Part shown: positions 49,801 to 60,979 of the stretch, piece by piece
Numbering within the stretch: position 1 is the stretch's first letter
Layout: every line of letters begins with the position of its first letter
Assembly: GCF_950023065.1 (NCBI RefSeq)
Contig: NC_088677.1
Location: 10,496,001-10,560,000, forward strand
Length of the DNA: 64,000 bases
From: Planococcus citri
Taxonomy: Eukaryota > Arthropoda > Insecta > Hemiptera > Pseudococcidae
Direction: 5' to 3'
Made by a program: the position numbers and the translations under genes
The notes under the pieces: model-generated
The model's database searches: none
What the model saw: only the letters and a program-made list of their open reading frames with translations
Told to the model about the DNA's origin: nothing

Positions 49801-50219
49801 TTCATTGTTCGAAAGGGCATTGCATTTTGAACTTTTTTAGCATTCTGAAATTCTCAAAAGATGAAAGTTCAAATTTTAAAACAGCGCTATAAGTGGGTGC
49901 TACCATTTAAAATTCTGAAAAAATTCCCATTGATGTAACTTTTTATGCTTTTTCGAAACATCTAATTTTTGAGATGGGATCTCTTAATGGTGGAGGAGCA
50001 CCCTCTCCCCCCAATTTGGGTGAAACTTTCAAAAAGAAATCTGAGACATGTGATATACCGAATTGTATGTTTTTGGTGACGCTGAACACAAATATGACGT
50101 CAGATTTTTGATTGAACCCAATTTTGACATGTAATGACCCACACACCAATGTTCGTTGCATTTCAGATACACCTGTCAATAAATCTGAATAGGTAATTTC
50201 TTATTCTCAGCAATCAAAA

Positions 50220-50478
50220 TACATAGAAGAGGTAAAATTACACTGAAATTAGGTCGCCCCATGCCAAATTAGCCCTCATTGGTTTTCAACATCACTCTGG
50301 AAGTGGATGGAGGATTTGTTTTTTTATGCAGTAGAAATTTCTCGTAGTAATGCATTTGCCCAAATTTGAAGTTTAATTACTCCGGACTGTTGCACTTTCA
50401 GAATATCTGTTTGCAACGTCTCAAAATCAATCATGAGTAGTTTCAAAATTATCCTCATCCAAAAAGTATTTGAGAAAA
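50220..50478 (-). repeat. Duplicated 3' flank of the OR genes, copy b
   Basis: GCCAAATTAGCCCTCATTGG near 50263 and TTACTCCGGACTGTTGCACT near 50380 match the flank block beside OR-1 and the blocks beside OR-3, OR-4 and OR-5. A retroposed insertion at 50487 separates this block from the OR-2 3' end. Confidence 0.75.
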
Positions 50479-50486
50479 TGTACATT

Positions 50487-51150
50487 TGTTTGTTTGTTTA
50501 TTTGAAATTATCCTCACTTCAACCTTTTTAGGTTATTTCGTGAGTTCATAAATACATAATAATTTACATTATAAATATTTTATACGATTTTGTGTCTAAA
50601 AGAATAATGTGCCAGATTTAAAAGATTTTTCAGAGAAAGAAGATTTGTTTTATATTTCCTACTTTCACTGTCGAAGTTGGTACAATCCAATTTTAACCTT
50701 TTCTGGGGTGGTACTAGAGTTGAAGGTTAGAATGTACAAATTGTTACGAATAAGTTCATCATTTCTTTTGGATTTCATGATTGAAACCTCAATGACACCT
50801 TCATCTTGGAGTTCGTCTAAGATAGTTTCTTTTGAGAGAGTTTTCAATTCGGTACAATCTGGGGTGTGCAGAAACAACATTATCGTCACCATTGAACTTC
50901 TTCAGTTTCAAGAGAGCATCTTTTTCACAGGCATCTGGTGTTTCCAAGTCCTCCATTTTTGTTCTTTTGGATGATGGTTTGAGGATTTTTACCAGTGAAG
51001 GCTCGGTGGACTGTGAACGGATTTGCATTGTAGACATTTCTCTCGGGATTAGCAAAATGGACCTTGAGGAACCATCGTTGTGATTTCGCTAGGCACATTA
51101 TTATTAATAGTGGTGCGTTACCTCGTCGACTGTTAAACGTGAACTGAAAT
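50487..51150 (-). mobile_element. Short LINE ORF1-derived insertion with 8-base target duplication
   Basis: The 664-base insertion is flanked by TGTACATT (50479-50486 and 51151-51158). On the minus strand it begins near 51150 and carries a gag-like ORF1 piece in two frames: TEPSLVKILKPSSKRTKMED at 51000-50900, then LKTLSKETILDELQDEGVIE at 50860-50760 and a YILTFNSSTTPEKVKIGL segment. It ends in ATAAACAAACAAACAA. The ILTFN...P..K.G pattern is typical of the region before the zinc knuckles in ORF1 of Jockey/I-type LINEs. There is no zinc knuckle and no reverse transcriptase between the two ends. Paralogous flanks near 55690 and 63490 show the empty site. Confidence 0.65.
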
Positions 51151-51278
51151 TGTACATTACATAGATAAACAAGTTTGGCAGGTGTTTAAATGCATTAATT
51201 AACTACATATGTAACTAAGTACATTAATACTGGACAAACATTCTCTACATTACTGTCTTGCACAAGTACATTACATGA

Positions 51279-52791
51279 TCATTTTTGAGTTATGGTGCGC
51301 AGAAAATTTGCCGCAGAGTAGACCGTACTGGCAAACCGGAGAACTGTGTTTAATCTGAATGGGTACGCTCTATAGGCAGACAAATCAAAAGTTGCCTGGG
51401 CTTGGCATAAAAATATCAGCATATCTTTTCGATGCTGTGTTGACAGATCGTACCAACGAGTTGAGTAAATTTCTTGCGAAGTTAAATAGGTCTGTAAACA
51501 TGACGAAAAATTCCTTTTACAAAAATTATTCACCCCTCAGTAATTGGGTAATGTAAAAAATAAAATGAAAAATCATAAATTACTATAGGTACCTACCATG
51601 TAACAACCCTCATATCACATACCAAGTTATCAATAGTTTCTCCCGCAGCGCACAACCGAAAAACGAAGAAGAACGGAACTAGAACAGCAAATATCGCTTT
51701 AATTTTGATCAAATTTGGAGTATCCCCCTGGAACAATAATTTCAACATTTTTCGTCATTATAAAAATATACTAGACGCGTTTCATTAAATCAAAAGTATA
51801 CCCACCAAAAGCACTATATAAGAATTGGCAATAGCCGAAGTCAGAGCTTGAACCAGATTCACCGTACCCAGGATATTGTAATACTCTCTGAAATTCTTGA
51901 TAATCCTGAAATCAAATCCAATTATTCATTTTCAATTTTCAAGTGCCAGAAAACTCTTACTACTGGTTCTCCACTTTTTGATTCAATTACCTACCTAGCG
52001 ACTCTCTGATATGACTTAGTCATGCGTTGGACATTCCTGGGGGTACAACTTACTCGCAAGTCGTGACAAATATGAATCACTTCGTTGTGACAAACGGCAG
52101 CCCACGTTATAGACAACGCAAGTGCCGCCAACTTTGTCATAAAATTTATGGAACCTATTAAAAGAGGTATTCCCAGATTGACAAGCAGCAGAAATGTCAT
52201 CGAACCATATTCTTGGATATAGGGAAAGGGAAACAAGTAATAAATATAATTCTTGACTTTTTCCTCCTCATAAAACATGATAACGTCACAAGTTCCAGCC
52301 TCCGCATATATGTAAGCAAGTGCAAAAAATACAGAAAAATTAACCATCATCGAAGTTCTTATGTTTATGATGCCTTCTTTATGTGCATCGCAATCACCTC
52401 CTGATGATCTTCTCTCTGCCAGCAAACGATCAACGAGATCTATCATTATATCAATACGATCACCAAACCTACAGCTCGCCAAAGGAACGATCAAAAGCGA
52501 ATAAAGAAACAAAATATCGAGAAATGCGAGCTGAGTCATCAAAATAAGATCACCTTCGAAGCCATAAATGCAATAAAGACCAAAACTAATGATCACTTGG
52601 CAAAACATAGTAAAATTGGTTACAAAATAGGCTAACTTGATCTGCCAGTGGACTTTATCGGTGGAATATATTCTGCCTGACATGAGGTGCATTAGGTAGA
52701 GTTGGTTGGCCAGGGTGGTCTTGTATCCGAACATATTCTCCAGGCCACATGCTTGTTTAATAAGTTTTTTCACTTCGCGAAAGAAAATCAT
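51279..52791 (-). CDS. Odorant receptor OR-2 (7tm_6 family), intact
   Basis: This is the only complete intact receptor in the window. Exons on the minus strand are 52791-51995, 51905-51806, 51727-51623 and 51491-51279 (stop TGA). Introns are 89, 78 and 131 bases with GT-AG ends, phases 2, 0, 0. The protein has 404 residues, normal for insect odorant receptors. Likely membrane segments lie near residues 51-77, 82-106, 146-163, 198-228, 277-299, 305-325 and 375-395. The C terminus has LSAYRAYPFRLNTVLRF and YSAANFLRT, the conserved 7tm_6 ending. I chose the MIFFREVKKL start because it is shared by all copies. An open frame continues 69 codons upstream but begins at a methionine without support. 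By family, it would pair with Orco in olfactory neuron dendrites. The ligand is unknown. Confidence 0.9.
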
Positions 52792-52959
52792 ACTTGACTG
52801 GAGCAAGTATTCACCAACACTGTCCAGAGAAATAATTTTCTCAAGAAATAAGCATAACTTATTTTTGGTAGGTAGGTGCCTATTTTTAACTATTGGCAAG
52901 TTGCGTGATGAAATCGTGTTAATTACCCATGCGGAAAAATGCAGATATTCGATGAAGTT

Positions 52960-53600
52960 TAAATATTGACCCAGTTTGCTGAACATAGGTACATACATAC
53001 ATATAAGATAAAATTATGTATTTATGAAACCTTCTAATAACACTGCCAGCTACCTGCTTATTAAGTCTCATTAATACGACCTGTATTTCTGAAAAATTAA
53101 ACCGTTAATGATAGACTGGGACTGAATTTTTAGAACCTCTTCTAGAAAAAAGGTAAGTTTTTTGGTGGTATTTAACATATCTACGAGTACATATTTTTCA
53201 CCAAAATCAATCCGAATTCTGAGGAGGAATAGGTAACTTGTTTGATTTTTATTAGGATTTGGCCGCTCCGGGACGATTTGAAATGCCTGGAAAAATTTTA
53301 AAACTCGCTGAAGTAAATTTTTCTCAAAAAAAAAAAAAAAAAAAAAATTCTAATCAATTAAAACACAAAACACAATAGGCTTTTAGTAGGTACCTATTTG
53401 TAATTGACATGTCGCGTGATTGTTGTTACTCATGTACCTACTTCGTAGTTCAAATATTGACCAAGTTTGCTAAACAAAGGTGATAAAATGCAATTTTATA
53501 AAAAAAATTCTGATAACATCACAAGCTACCCACCTATTAAGGCACATTATTATGATCGGGAAAAATTAAAATTTTACAATATAGCCTTATTATGGTAACT
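52960..53600 (-). repeat. Tandemly duplicated OR upstream region
   Basis: Two copies of the receptor upstream block lie in a row: one at about 52960-53110 and one at 53395-53600. Shared pieces include AAATATTGACC then AAGTTTGCT, and AGCTACC(T/C)(G/A)CTTATTAAG. The second copy has no receptor exon next to it. It is either the scar of a deleted gene or a local duplication. Confidence 0.65.
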
Positions 53601-53974
53601 TTTTTGCATCACTTCTTGAAAAAAGGTGATTTATTTGGGGGACATGTCTATTTTTCACTAAAATCAATCCTTATTTTAAGGAGGAGTATCTTCATTGGTT
53701 CAGTTTACTCGAAAAAATTTGGCCAAATCAGCCAAAGTTGGTTTCCAACTTCACTATTAAGTGGGGGGAGCTGATTTTTTTTTTTTTCGGGAGTAGAAAC
53801 GGTATTTAGAGGTGAGATAGGGGTCATTCCATGTCAACTCAAGCCAAAAAAGACTATTTTGAATGCCATGTCTTTCGATTTCGCTCAATTTTTTTTTCAC
53901 AATATCGATTTATTATCTGCCCACCCAGTAAGTAAGAAACCCATAATCAGTTTGGTCCCACACCCCTCAGGGGT

Positions 53975-54055
53975 GGGTGGAGGGCTTCCATTATTTTCAC
54001 ATTTTCTCGAGGTACTCACCTTCAGGAGCGCATTCCTCCAAAACTATGATACAGT
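53975..54055 (+). repeat. Duplicated intergenic block, copy 2
   Basis: This is the partner of the block at 49717-49785, with AGGGCTTCCATTATTTTCAC and CTCGAGGTACTCACCTTCAG. Confidence 0.65.
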
Positions 54056-54559
54056 GGCGTCGCGATAAGTGAAAATTCAAGGGAAGAAAATTTTTATTTC
54101 ACTTATCGAGTTTTTCACATACGAAGGTTTCAGTTAGAGAGTTTTTTTTTTTGGTTAATTTTCACTCATCAAAGTTTGGATACAAAAATGAAAAAAATGA
54201 AATTTTATTGATTTTTTTTACAAATTGAATTGACACTTCGAACGTATTATGAATTTATAGCAGTGAAGTGTTCATCAGGTAGATTCTCCTCCTGCTCCAA
54301 AAATTCCAGAAATGCTCATAATACTCAAAGCATGAGAAAAATGAATTATTCTTTCATTAAAATTGATGTTGTTCTGCTTTTTAAATCACAAATTTTCCAA
54401 AACTTTTGCCCTCGCTTCATTCCGACCATTCAAGATGCTGCTTTTGAAAAAATTGAGGATATCAAAATTAAATTAAACAGAAAAGTTCCAGACATACTTA
54501 ACAAGTTCTCTTTCACTTATAGAGGACGAAGGAGTCAGTACCTTTCAGTTAAGTTCTTT

Positions 54560-55470
54560 TCGATAAATTGTTTTGCTGATTTTTAGAATAAATTTTCGCC
54601 CAGTAATCTTGAATTTCATTACTTTGGTATTTAAATTTTTTTAGTGTTGAATACTAATGAATTTTTTTCAAGTGTTGACAAATGAATTTCTTCATTATTT
54701 CAAGTGCATTTTTTCATAATGATCCAGAATAAATTATGGAGTGATGATTTAGTTTTGAACTTTTTCACAATTATTAAAACTTTTTGGCTATTTTTAAAAT
54801 AAATTTTCGCCTAGTGATTTTGAATCTCATTTTTAAAAATTTAGTTTAGAACTTTTTGTGGTGATTTCAAATTGATTTTTTAGTTTTGAATTTTGACGAA
54901 TTTCTTTCAAAAGATGACCAATGAATTTTTTCATTATGATCTCGAGAGTAGGTACTTTTTGCGGCGATTTAAAATGAATTATTCAGGGACGATTTAGTTT
55001 GGATTTTTTTTGTGATTATTTTGAAATGAACATGGTAACTTTCCAACTTGATTCATTTGACGATTTTTAGAATAAATGTTCGCCTAGTGATTTAGAATGG
55101 ATATTCCTGAAGCTTTGGACTTTTCAAGGTTATTCCAAATTGATTTTTTAGTGCTGAATTTTCATTCAAGAGATGACAAATTAATTTTTTCATTATGATT
55201 TAGAATAAATTATTCAGTGATGCTTTCGTTTGGATTTTCTTCAACATTATTTTGAAATGATTTTTTTTTGTAGTGAAGTTTTCAATAATTTTATTCTTTT
55301 ATAGCGATTTTTAGAATGAATGATCACCTAGTGATTTAGAATTCCAATTTAGAAATTTCAAGTTTTAATGGTATAATTTCAAATTGATTTTTTAGTGTTG
55401 AATTTTAATGATTTTTTTCAAAGTTATGACGACAAACAAATTCTTTCATGGTTATTTCAAGTGCATTTTG
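54560..55470 (+). repeat. Degenerate ~245-bp tandem repeat, four copies
   Basis: TTTAGAATAAATTTTCGCC (G/T)AGTGAT-like blocks start at 54583, 54798, 55067 and 55311. Each is followed by a TTTAGTGTTGAATTTTAAT-like block (54641, 54885, 55160, 55391). It has no coding potential. Confidence 0.65.
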
Positions 55471-55534
55471 GATGATGAAAAAAAGACAGGCACACTGTTG
55501 CAGCACGTGTCTATAGTTTTTTTTCCAGCAAGAG

Positions 55535-55735
55535 AAATTTCTTGTCATACTCGTGCCCAATTTTGGAGTTTAATTGCTCCAGACTGCGGAACTTGGAGAA
55601 TACCTCTTCGCAATGTCACAAAAGTGATTAAGTGATTATGACTAGTTTCAAAATTATTCTCATCCAAAAAAGTATTTCAGAAATCTTACAATAAGTACAA
55701 CAAAAAACAAGGTTGGCAGGCGTTTAAATTTATTT
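55535..55735 (-). repeat. Duplicated 3' flank of the OR genes, copy c
   Basis: TTAATTGCTCCAGACTGCGG near 55570 and GACTAGTTTCAAAATTATTC near 55639 match the other flank copies. It represents the state without the retroposed insertion seen in copy b. Confidence 0.75.
55729..55734 (-). promoter_or_regulatory. Poly(A) signal AATAAA of OR-3
   Basis: AATAAA on the minus strand, about 76 bases past the OR-3 stop. It is kept in OR-4 and OR-5 but not in the intact OR-2. Confidence 0.6.
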
Positions 55736-55809
55736 ACTAACTACATAATGCTGGAGGCTTACATTCTCTACATTACTATCATGCACAAGTACATTTCGTC
55801 ATTTCATGA

Positions 55810-57326
55810 TCATTTTTTAGTTATGGTGCGCAGAAAATTTGCCGCAGAGTAGACCGTATTGACGAACCGGAGAACAGTGTTTAATCTGAATGGGTACGCT
55901 TTATAGGCAGACAAATCAAAAGTTGCCTGGGCTTGACCTAAAAATATCAGGATATTTTTTCGATGCTGTGTTGACCAATCATACCAACGTGTTGAGTAAA
56001 TTTCGTGTGAAATTAAATTAGTCTGAAAACAAAGAAAAATTTGTGCTGGAAATATTATTCACCAATCGGTATTAGACATAAAAAATAAAGTGAAAAATAA
56101 GGTAAGTACTAAGAACCGAGTACCAACTCTCACGTCACATACCAAGTTATCAATAGTTTCTCCTACTGAGCACATCTGAAACACGTAAAAGAATGACACG
56201 AAAACAGCCAAAACTCCTTTAACTTTAATCATTTATGGAGCATCCCCCTGGAACAATCATTTCAACGTTACGTACTTATTCCTCGTTCTAAAAAAAAATT
56301 AAATCGAGTTTCATCCCGTTAAATCAAAATTACACCCACCAAAAGCACAACATAAGCATTGGCAATAGCGAAAGTCAGAACTTGAACCAGAGTCACCGTA
56401 CCCAGAATATTGTAAAACTCTCTGAAATTTTTGATAATCCTGAAATAAAATCAAGTTATTCATGTTATCAATTTCCAAGCCACTGAAAACTCTGAACACT
56501 GTTTTCTACTTTTCGATTCAATTACCTACCTAGCAACTCTCTGATATGATTTAGTCATGCATGGGACATTCCTGGGCGTACAACTGACTCGTAAGTCGTG
56601 ACAAATATGAATCACCTCATTATGACAAACAGCGGCCCACGTTAAAGGCAACGCGAGTGCCGCCAACGTTGTCATATAATTCACTACACCTACTAAAAAA
56701 GGTATTCCTAGATTGACAAGCAGCAGAAATGTAATTGAACCATATTCTTGGATATAGGGAAAGGGAAACAAGTAATAAGCATAATTTTTTACTTTTTCCT
56801 CCTCGTAAAACAATATAACGTCAAAAATTCCAGCACTCGAATACATGAATCCAAGTGCCTGAAATACAGATAAATTCACCATCATCGAAGTTCTTATGTT
56901 TATGATACCTTCTTTTTGCGCATCACAATCACCTCCTGACGATCTTCTCTCAGCCAGCAAACGATCAACGAGATCTATCATCTCGTCGATACTATTACCA
57001 AACATACAACTCGCCAAAGGAACGATCAGAGACCCATAAATCCCCATAATATTTAGAAATGCGACCTGAGTCATCAAAATAAGATCACCTTCGAAGCCAT
57101 AAATGCTATAAATACCACAATTAATGATCACTTCGCAAAACAAGGTGAAATTGGTTACTAAATAGGCTAACTTAATGTGCCAGTGGACTTTATCGGTGGA
57201 ATACATTCTGCCAGACATGATGTGCATTAAGTAGAGTTGATTAGCCAGCGTGGTCTGGTATCCGAAAATATTCTCCATCCCAAATCCTTGTTTAATAAGT
57301 TTTTTCACTTCGCGAAAGAAAATCAT
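55810..57326 (-). pseudogene. Odorant receptor OR-3 (7tm_6 family), stop codon in exon 3
   Basis: Exons on the minus strand are 57326-56530, 56439-56340, 56247-56143 and 56022-55810 (stop TGA), with introns of 90, 92 and 120 bases and the same phases as the paralogues. All exons are full size. In exon 3 the fifth codon is TAA (56235-56233), where OR-1 has TAT, OR-2 AAT and OR-4 TAT. This would truncate the protein after about 303 residues, before the last two membrane segments. The last exon stays open and conserved (LSAYKAYPFRLNTVLRF), so the lesion looks recent. An allele, stop readthrough or a sequence error are alternatives. OR-3 is closest to OR-2 in exon 1 (both have SSGGDCDA, absent from OR-1 and OR-4). 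Confidence 0.85.
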
Positions 57327-58029
57327 ACTTGACCGGAGCAAATATTCACCAGCACTGTCCAGAGAAATAATTTTCTTTGAAAAAAGAGGACATTTTAATC
57401 TATTAAGAGATAGGTAACTGGCTTTTGTAGGTATTTGTAATTGTCAAGTCGCGTGATTGGTGTTACCTACTCAAGCACTTCGTAATTCAAATATTGACCA
57501 AGTTTGCTAAACAAATGAAATAAAATGCAATAAATTAAAAAACCTTGTGATAACATCACAAGCTACCCACTTATTGAGGCACATTTTTATGTGAAAAATT
57601 AAAATTTTTCAAAAAGTTTATATTATCGAATTTTTAGCACCACTTCTTGAAAAAAGGTGAGATACATTTGGTGGCATTCAACAATTCAACGTGTCTACTT
57701 TTCACCAAAATTGATTATCTCTCCTGACCACAAAAACAACTCAAATTGAAAAACCCCACTCTGTTTTTTGTTTTAGGGTCAAAAGTATCGATTAGGCCCA
57801 CATTGAACCCGAACACGAATTGTCCGCTGCCTAGTGTTATTAAAATAATTTCAGGTTATCAAATTTATGCAATCTTGAAGTGATTGATTGGTAGAATATT
57901 CACATTAGTTCATTTTACTTGAAAAATGTTTGTTTCATGAAAATATTTTTAAAATCAGCTTTGTAGCAGTTTATTCCAATTTTTTTCATTTTTCAAAGAT
58001 TCGCTAAAGCCAATTTTTCAAAAAAATGT

Positions 58030-58200
58030 TTGTTTGTGACATTCTATTACACCAGACTGCCACACTTGGAGAGTATTTGTTTGCAATTACTCAAAATAAT
58101 TATGAGTCCCAATTTTTTAAAAAATCGACCTCATTCAAAAAAGCATAATACGATTACATCAACAAAACTTTGGTAGTCTATTGAATTTATTAATTACATT
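58030..58200 (-). repeat. Duplicated 3' flank of the OR genes, copy d
   Basis: ACACCAGACTGCCACACTTG near 58050 and AATTATGAGTCCCAATTTT near 58097 match the other flank copies at lower similarity. Confidence 0.6.
58186..58191 (-). promoter_or_regulatory. Poly(A) signal AATAAA of OR-4
   Basis: AATAAA on the minus strand about 90 bases past the end of OR-4 exon 4, at the same place as in OR-3 and OR-5. Confidence 0.5.
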
Positions 58201-58282
58201 CTACTATAGCACTAGGCAAACATTCTTTACATTATTACCTACCATGCACAATTGCACAAGTACCTACATTTCACGGTCCTTT

Positions 58283-59779
58283 TTAAGTTATTGTGTGCAG
58301 GAAATTTGCCACAGAGTAGACTATATTGGCGAAACGGAGAACTGTACTTACTCTGAATTGGTACACTTTATAAGCAGACAAATCAAAAAAATATCAGTAT
58401 ATTTTTTCGATGCTGTACGTGTTGACAAATCAAACCAACCAGTTGAGTAAATTTCTTGCGAAGTTAAATAGGTCTGAAAATATGACAAAAAATTTGTATT
58501 CGAAAAATTATTCACCCATCAGCATTAGATATGAAAAAAGGAATGAAGAATTATAAATGATTAAAGGTACCATGTAACAATCTTCATATCACATACCAAG
58601 TTATCAATAGTTTCTCCCACTGCGCAAAACCGAAAAACTAAAAAGAACGAAATTAAAACAGCAAAAATCCCTTTCATTTTGATCAAATATGGGACATCCC
58701 ACTGGAACAATAATTTCAATATTTTTTCTTATTAAAACAAAAAAAATGCGAATAGAGTTTTATCAAGCTACAAATAAATCAGAATTATACTCACTAAAAG
58801 CACTACATAAGCATTTGCAATAGCCAAAGCCAAAGCTTGAACCAAAGTCACCGTTCCCAGAATATTGTAAAATTGTCTGAAATTTTTGATAATCCTGAAA
58901 TCAAATCGAATCATTCGCTATCAATTTCCAATTCCATGACAACTCTTTATCACTGCTCCAGTGCTCCAACACTTTTCGATTCAATTACCTAGAGACTCTC
59001 TGATATGATTTAGTCACGAGTTTGATATTCCTCGGTGTACTACTCGCTCGTAAGTCATGACAAATATGAATCACCTCGTTGTGACAAACAGCAGCCCATA
59101 TTAAAGGCACCGCAACTGCCAACAACATTTGCATGGAATTCATTAAACCAAAGAAAGAAGGTACTCCTAGGTTGATAAACAGCAGCAATTTCATCGAACC
59201 ATATTTGTGGATATTGGGAAAAGGAATCAAGTAATAAATATAATTCTTGACTTTTTCTTCCTCGTAAAACATTATAATGTCGTAAGTTCCAGCACCAAAA
59301 TATAGGTATACAAGTACAAAATATGCAGAAATATTAACCAACATCGATGTTCTGATGTTTATGATGCCTTCTTTTTGTACATCACTTCTTGATAATCTTC
59401 TTTCAACCAGCATACGATCAATGAGACCAACCATCATGTCAATACTGTCACCGAACATGCAACTCGCCAAAGGAATAATCAGAGTTCAATAAATCCCTAA
59501 CATACAAAGAAATGCGACTTGAGAGATAAAAATGAGATCACTTTTATCACCATAAATGCAATAAAGAGCACACATAATGAACACTAGACAAAATGTGGCG
59601 AAATTCGGTACAAAATAGGCTAACTGAATGTGCCTGTGGACTTTATCGGTGGAGTATATTCTGCCTAACATGATATGCATTAGATAGAGTTGATTAGCCA
59701 GCGTGGTCTGGTATCCGAACATATTTTCTTGGCCAAAAGCTTGTTTAACAAGTTTTTTCACTTCGCGAAAGAAAATCAT
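58283..59779 (-). pseudogene. Odorant receptor OR-4 (7tm_6 family), several lesions
   Basis: Exons on the minus strand are 59779-58989, 58894-58795, 58701-58597 and 58473-58283. Splice sites and the lengths of exons 1 to 3 are preserved (791, 100 and 105 bases; exon 1 matches OR-1). Exon 1 has an in-frame TGA at 59488-59486, where OR-3 has GGG, between LGIY and TLIIPLA. Exon 4 has a 4-base insertion (GTAC after TCAACAC) and a loss of about 20 bases after GATATTTTT, so the frame is not restored. The exon is 191 bases instead of 213 and its original-frame stop comes two codons earlier. Despite this, exons 2 and 3 are open. It is the most decayed copy. Confidence 0.9.
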
Positions 59780-59819
59780 ACTTAACTGAGGCAAATATTC
59801 ACCAACACTGAACGGAGGA

Positions 59820-60290
59820 ATATTTTTTTCAAGAAGGACATTTTAATCATTAGAGAGTAAACTGGCTTTTGGTGGGTATTTGTAATTGAAAAGTCGTGTG
59901 ATTGTTAAGTACTCATGTAAGTACCTACTTCGTAGTTCAAATATTGACCAAGTTTGCTAAATAGAAGTGATAAAATGCAATATTATAAAACCTGATAACA
60001 TCACCAGCTACCCACTTATTAATAAGGCACATTATTATGATGGGAAAAATTAAAATTTTACAATTAACCTTATACTTATATTGGCTTTTTTGAACCACTT
60101 CTTGAAAAAACGCGATGTAGGTACCTATGTATTTGGTGTACACGTCTATTTTTCACCAAAATCAATTCATATTTTAAGGAGGAGTACCTAACTTATTCCA
60201 TTTTTTTTCAAAATTTCAAGTTAGACATCAGAAAGTGGTGAAATTCCAGTAAATTATTCACATTGGTTCAATTTACTCGAAAAAATAGTC
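59820..60290 (-). repeat. Duplicated 5' flank of OR-4
   Basis: AAATATTGACCAAGTTTGCT near 59940 and ATCACCAGCTACCCACTTAT near 59999 match the regions upstream of OR-2 and OR-3. TTGGTTCAATTTACTCGAAA near 60263 matches 53695. The block ends where LINE pieces begin. Confidence 0.65.
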
Positions 60291-60299
60291 AGATTTTCT

Positions 60300-60480
60300 G
60301 ACTTTTGCATTGAAATCGCCCATTACCAGTTTCACATCACATCTAGGTACATTGCCTAATGTCTCCTCCAAGTCCTTGTACAATTCTTCAATTTCTTCAT
60401 CCGTTGACTGACTTGTTGGAGCGTAAACCTGTATAATGCTTGGTGGGGTGGAACTGCGTCTAGTCTTACTATAGCAATTC
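60300..60480 (-). mobile_element. LINE endonuclease fragment (minus strand)
   Basis: The minus strand reads STPPSIIQVYAPTSQSTDEE, then a YKDLEETL segment and VKLVMGDFNAK. The IQVYAPT and GDFNA motifs belong to the apurinic-type endonuclease of non-LTR retrotransposons. The start and end of the domain are missing. Confidence 0.75.
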
Positions 60481-60539
60481 GATCACTACATCCAAGTATG
60501 ATGCAGTTGCATGGAACTCGAACAAGATCCTAGAGAACT

Positions 60540-60975
60540 GGAGATAGTACAGCAGTAACTCAGTAAGCTATATCTGAGTGAACCACAGAACTCAAACAAC
60601 TATGAAGTGCTAGAAATTGAAGTGGACAATGTAGAAGAGCTGGAATACTTACTTGACAAAGTAAGAGATGCCATCAAGGTACTGAGAAAACATAAAGCAC
60701 CTGGATGTGATGGTATCAAGACTGAGATACTACAGTCTATGGGTAAGAAAGCAGAGAAGATGATCTGGAAGACATGCAACAACATAAGGCACAAAAGAGA
60801 ATGGCCAGAAGATTGGTGCAAATCGGTGTAAATTCCGCTACACAAGAAAGGTGAAATGAAAAATTGCGCTAACTATCACACAACAGCCCTGATTCCACGT
60901 GCCAGTAAAGTACATGATGCTCTGAATAATCAACAACAGGATCAAGGCATACTTGCATAGCATCACCTTAAAGGC
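60540..60975 (+). mobile_element. LINE reverse transcriptase N-terminal part (plus strand)
   Basis: The plus-strand frame from about 60607 reads AIKVLRKHKAPGCDGIKTEI, the start of a LINE reverse transcriptase (KAPG.DGI motif). It continues KREWPEDWCKSV, a stop, then IPLHKKGEMKNCANY. It probably belongs with the plus-strand piece at 62632-63330, with younger material between them. Confidence 0.8.
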
Positions 60976-60979
60976 AACA

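Noticed and set aside
50609..50974. 121-codon plus-strand frame
   Set aside because: It is the antisense shadow of the LINE ORF1 piece on the minus strand.
52792..52998. 69-codon upstream extension of OR-2
   Set aside because: Only its last 20 or so residues are conserved in the paralogues. The shared start MIFFREVKKL already gives a normal-length receptor.
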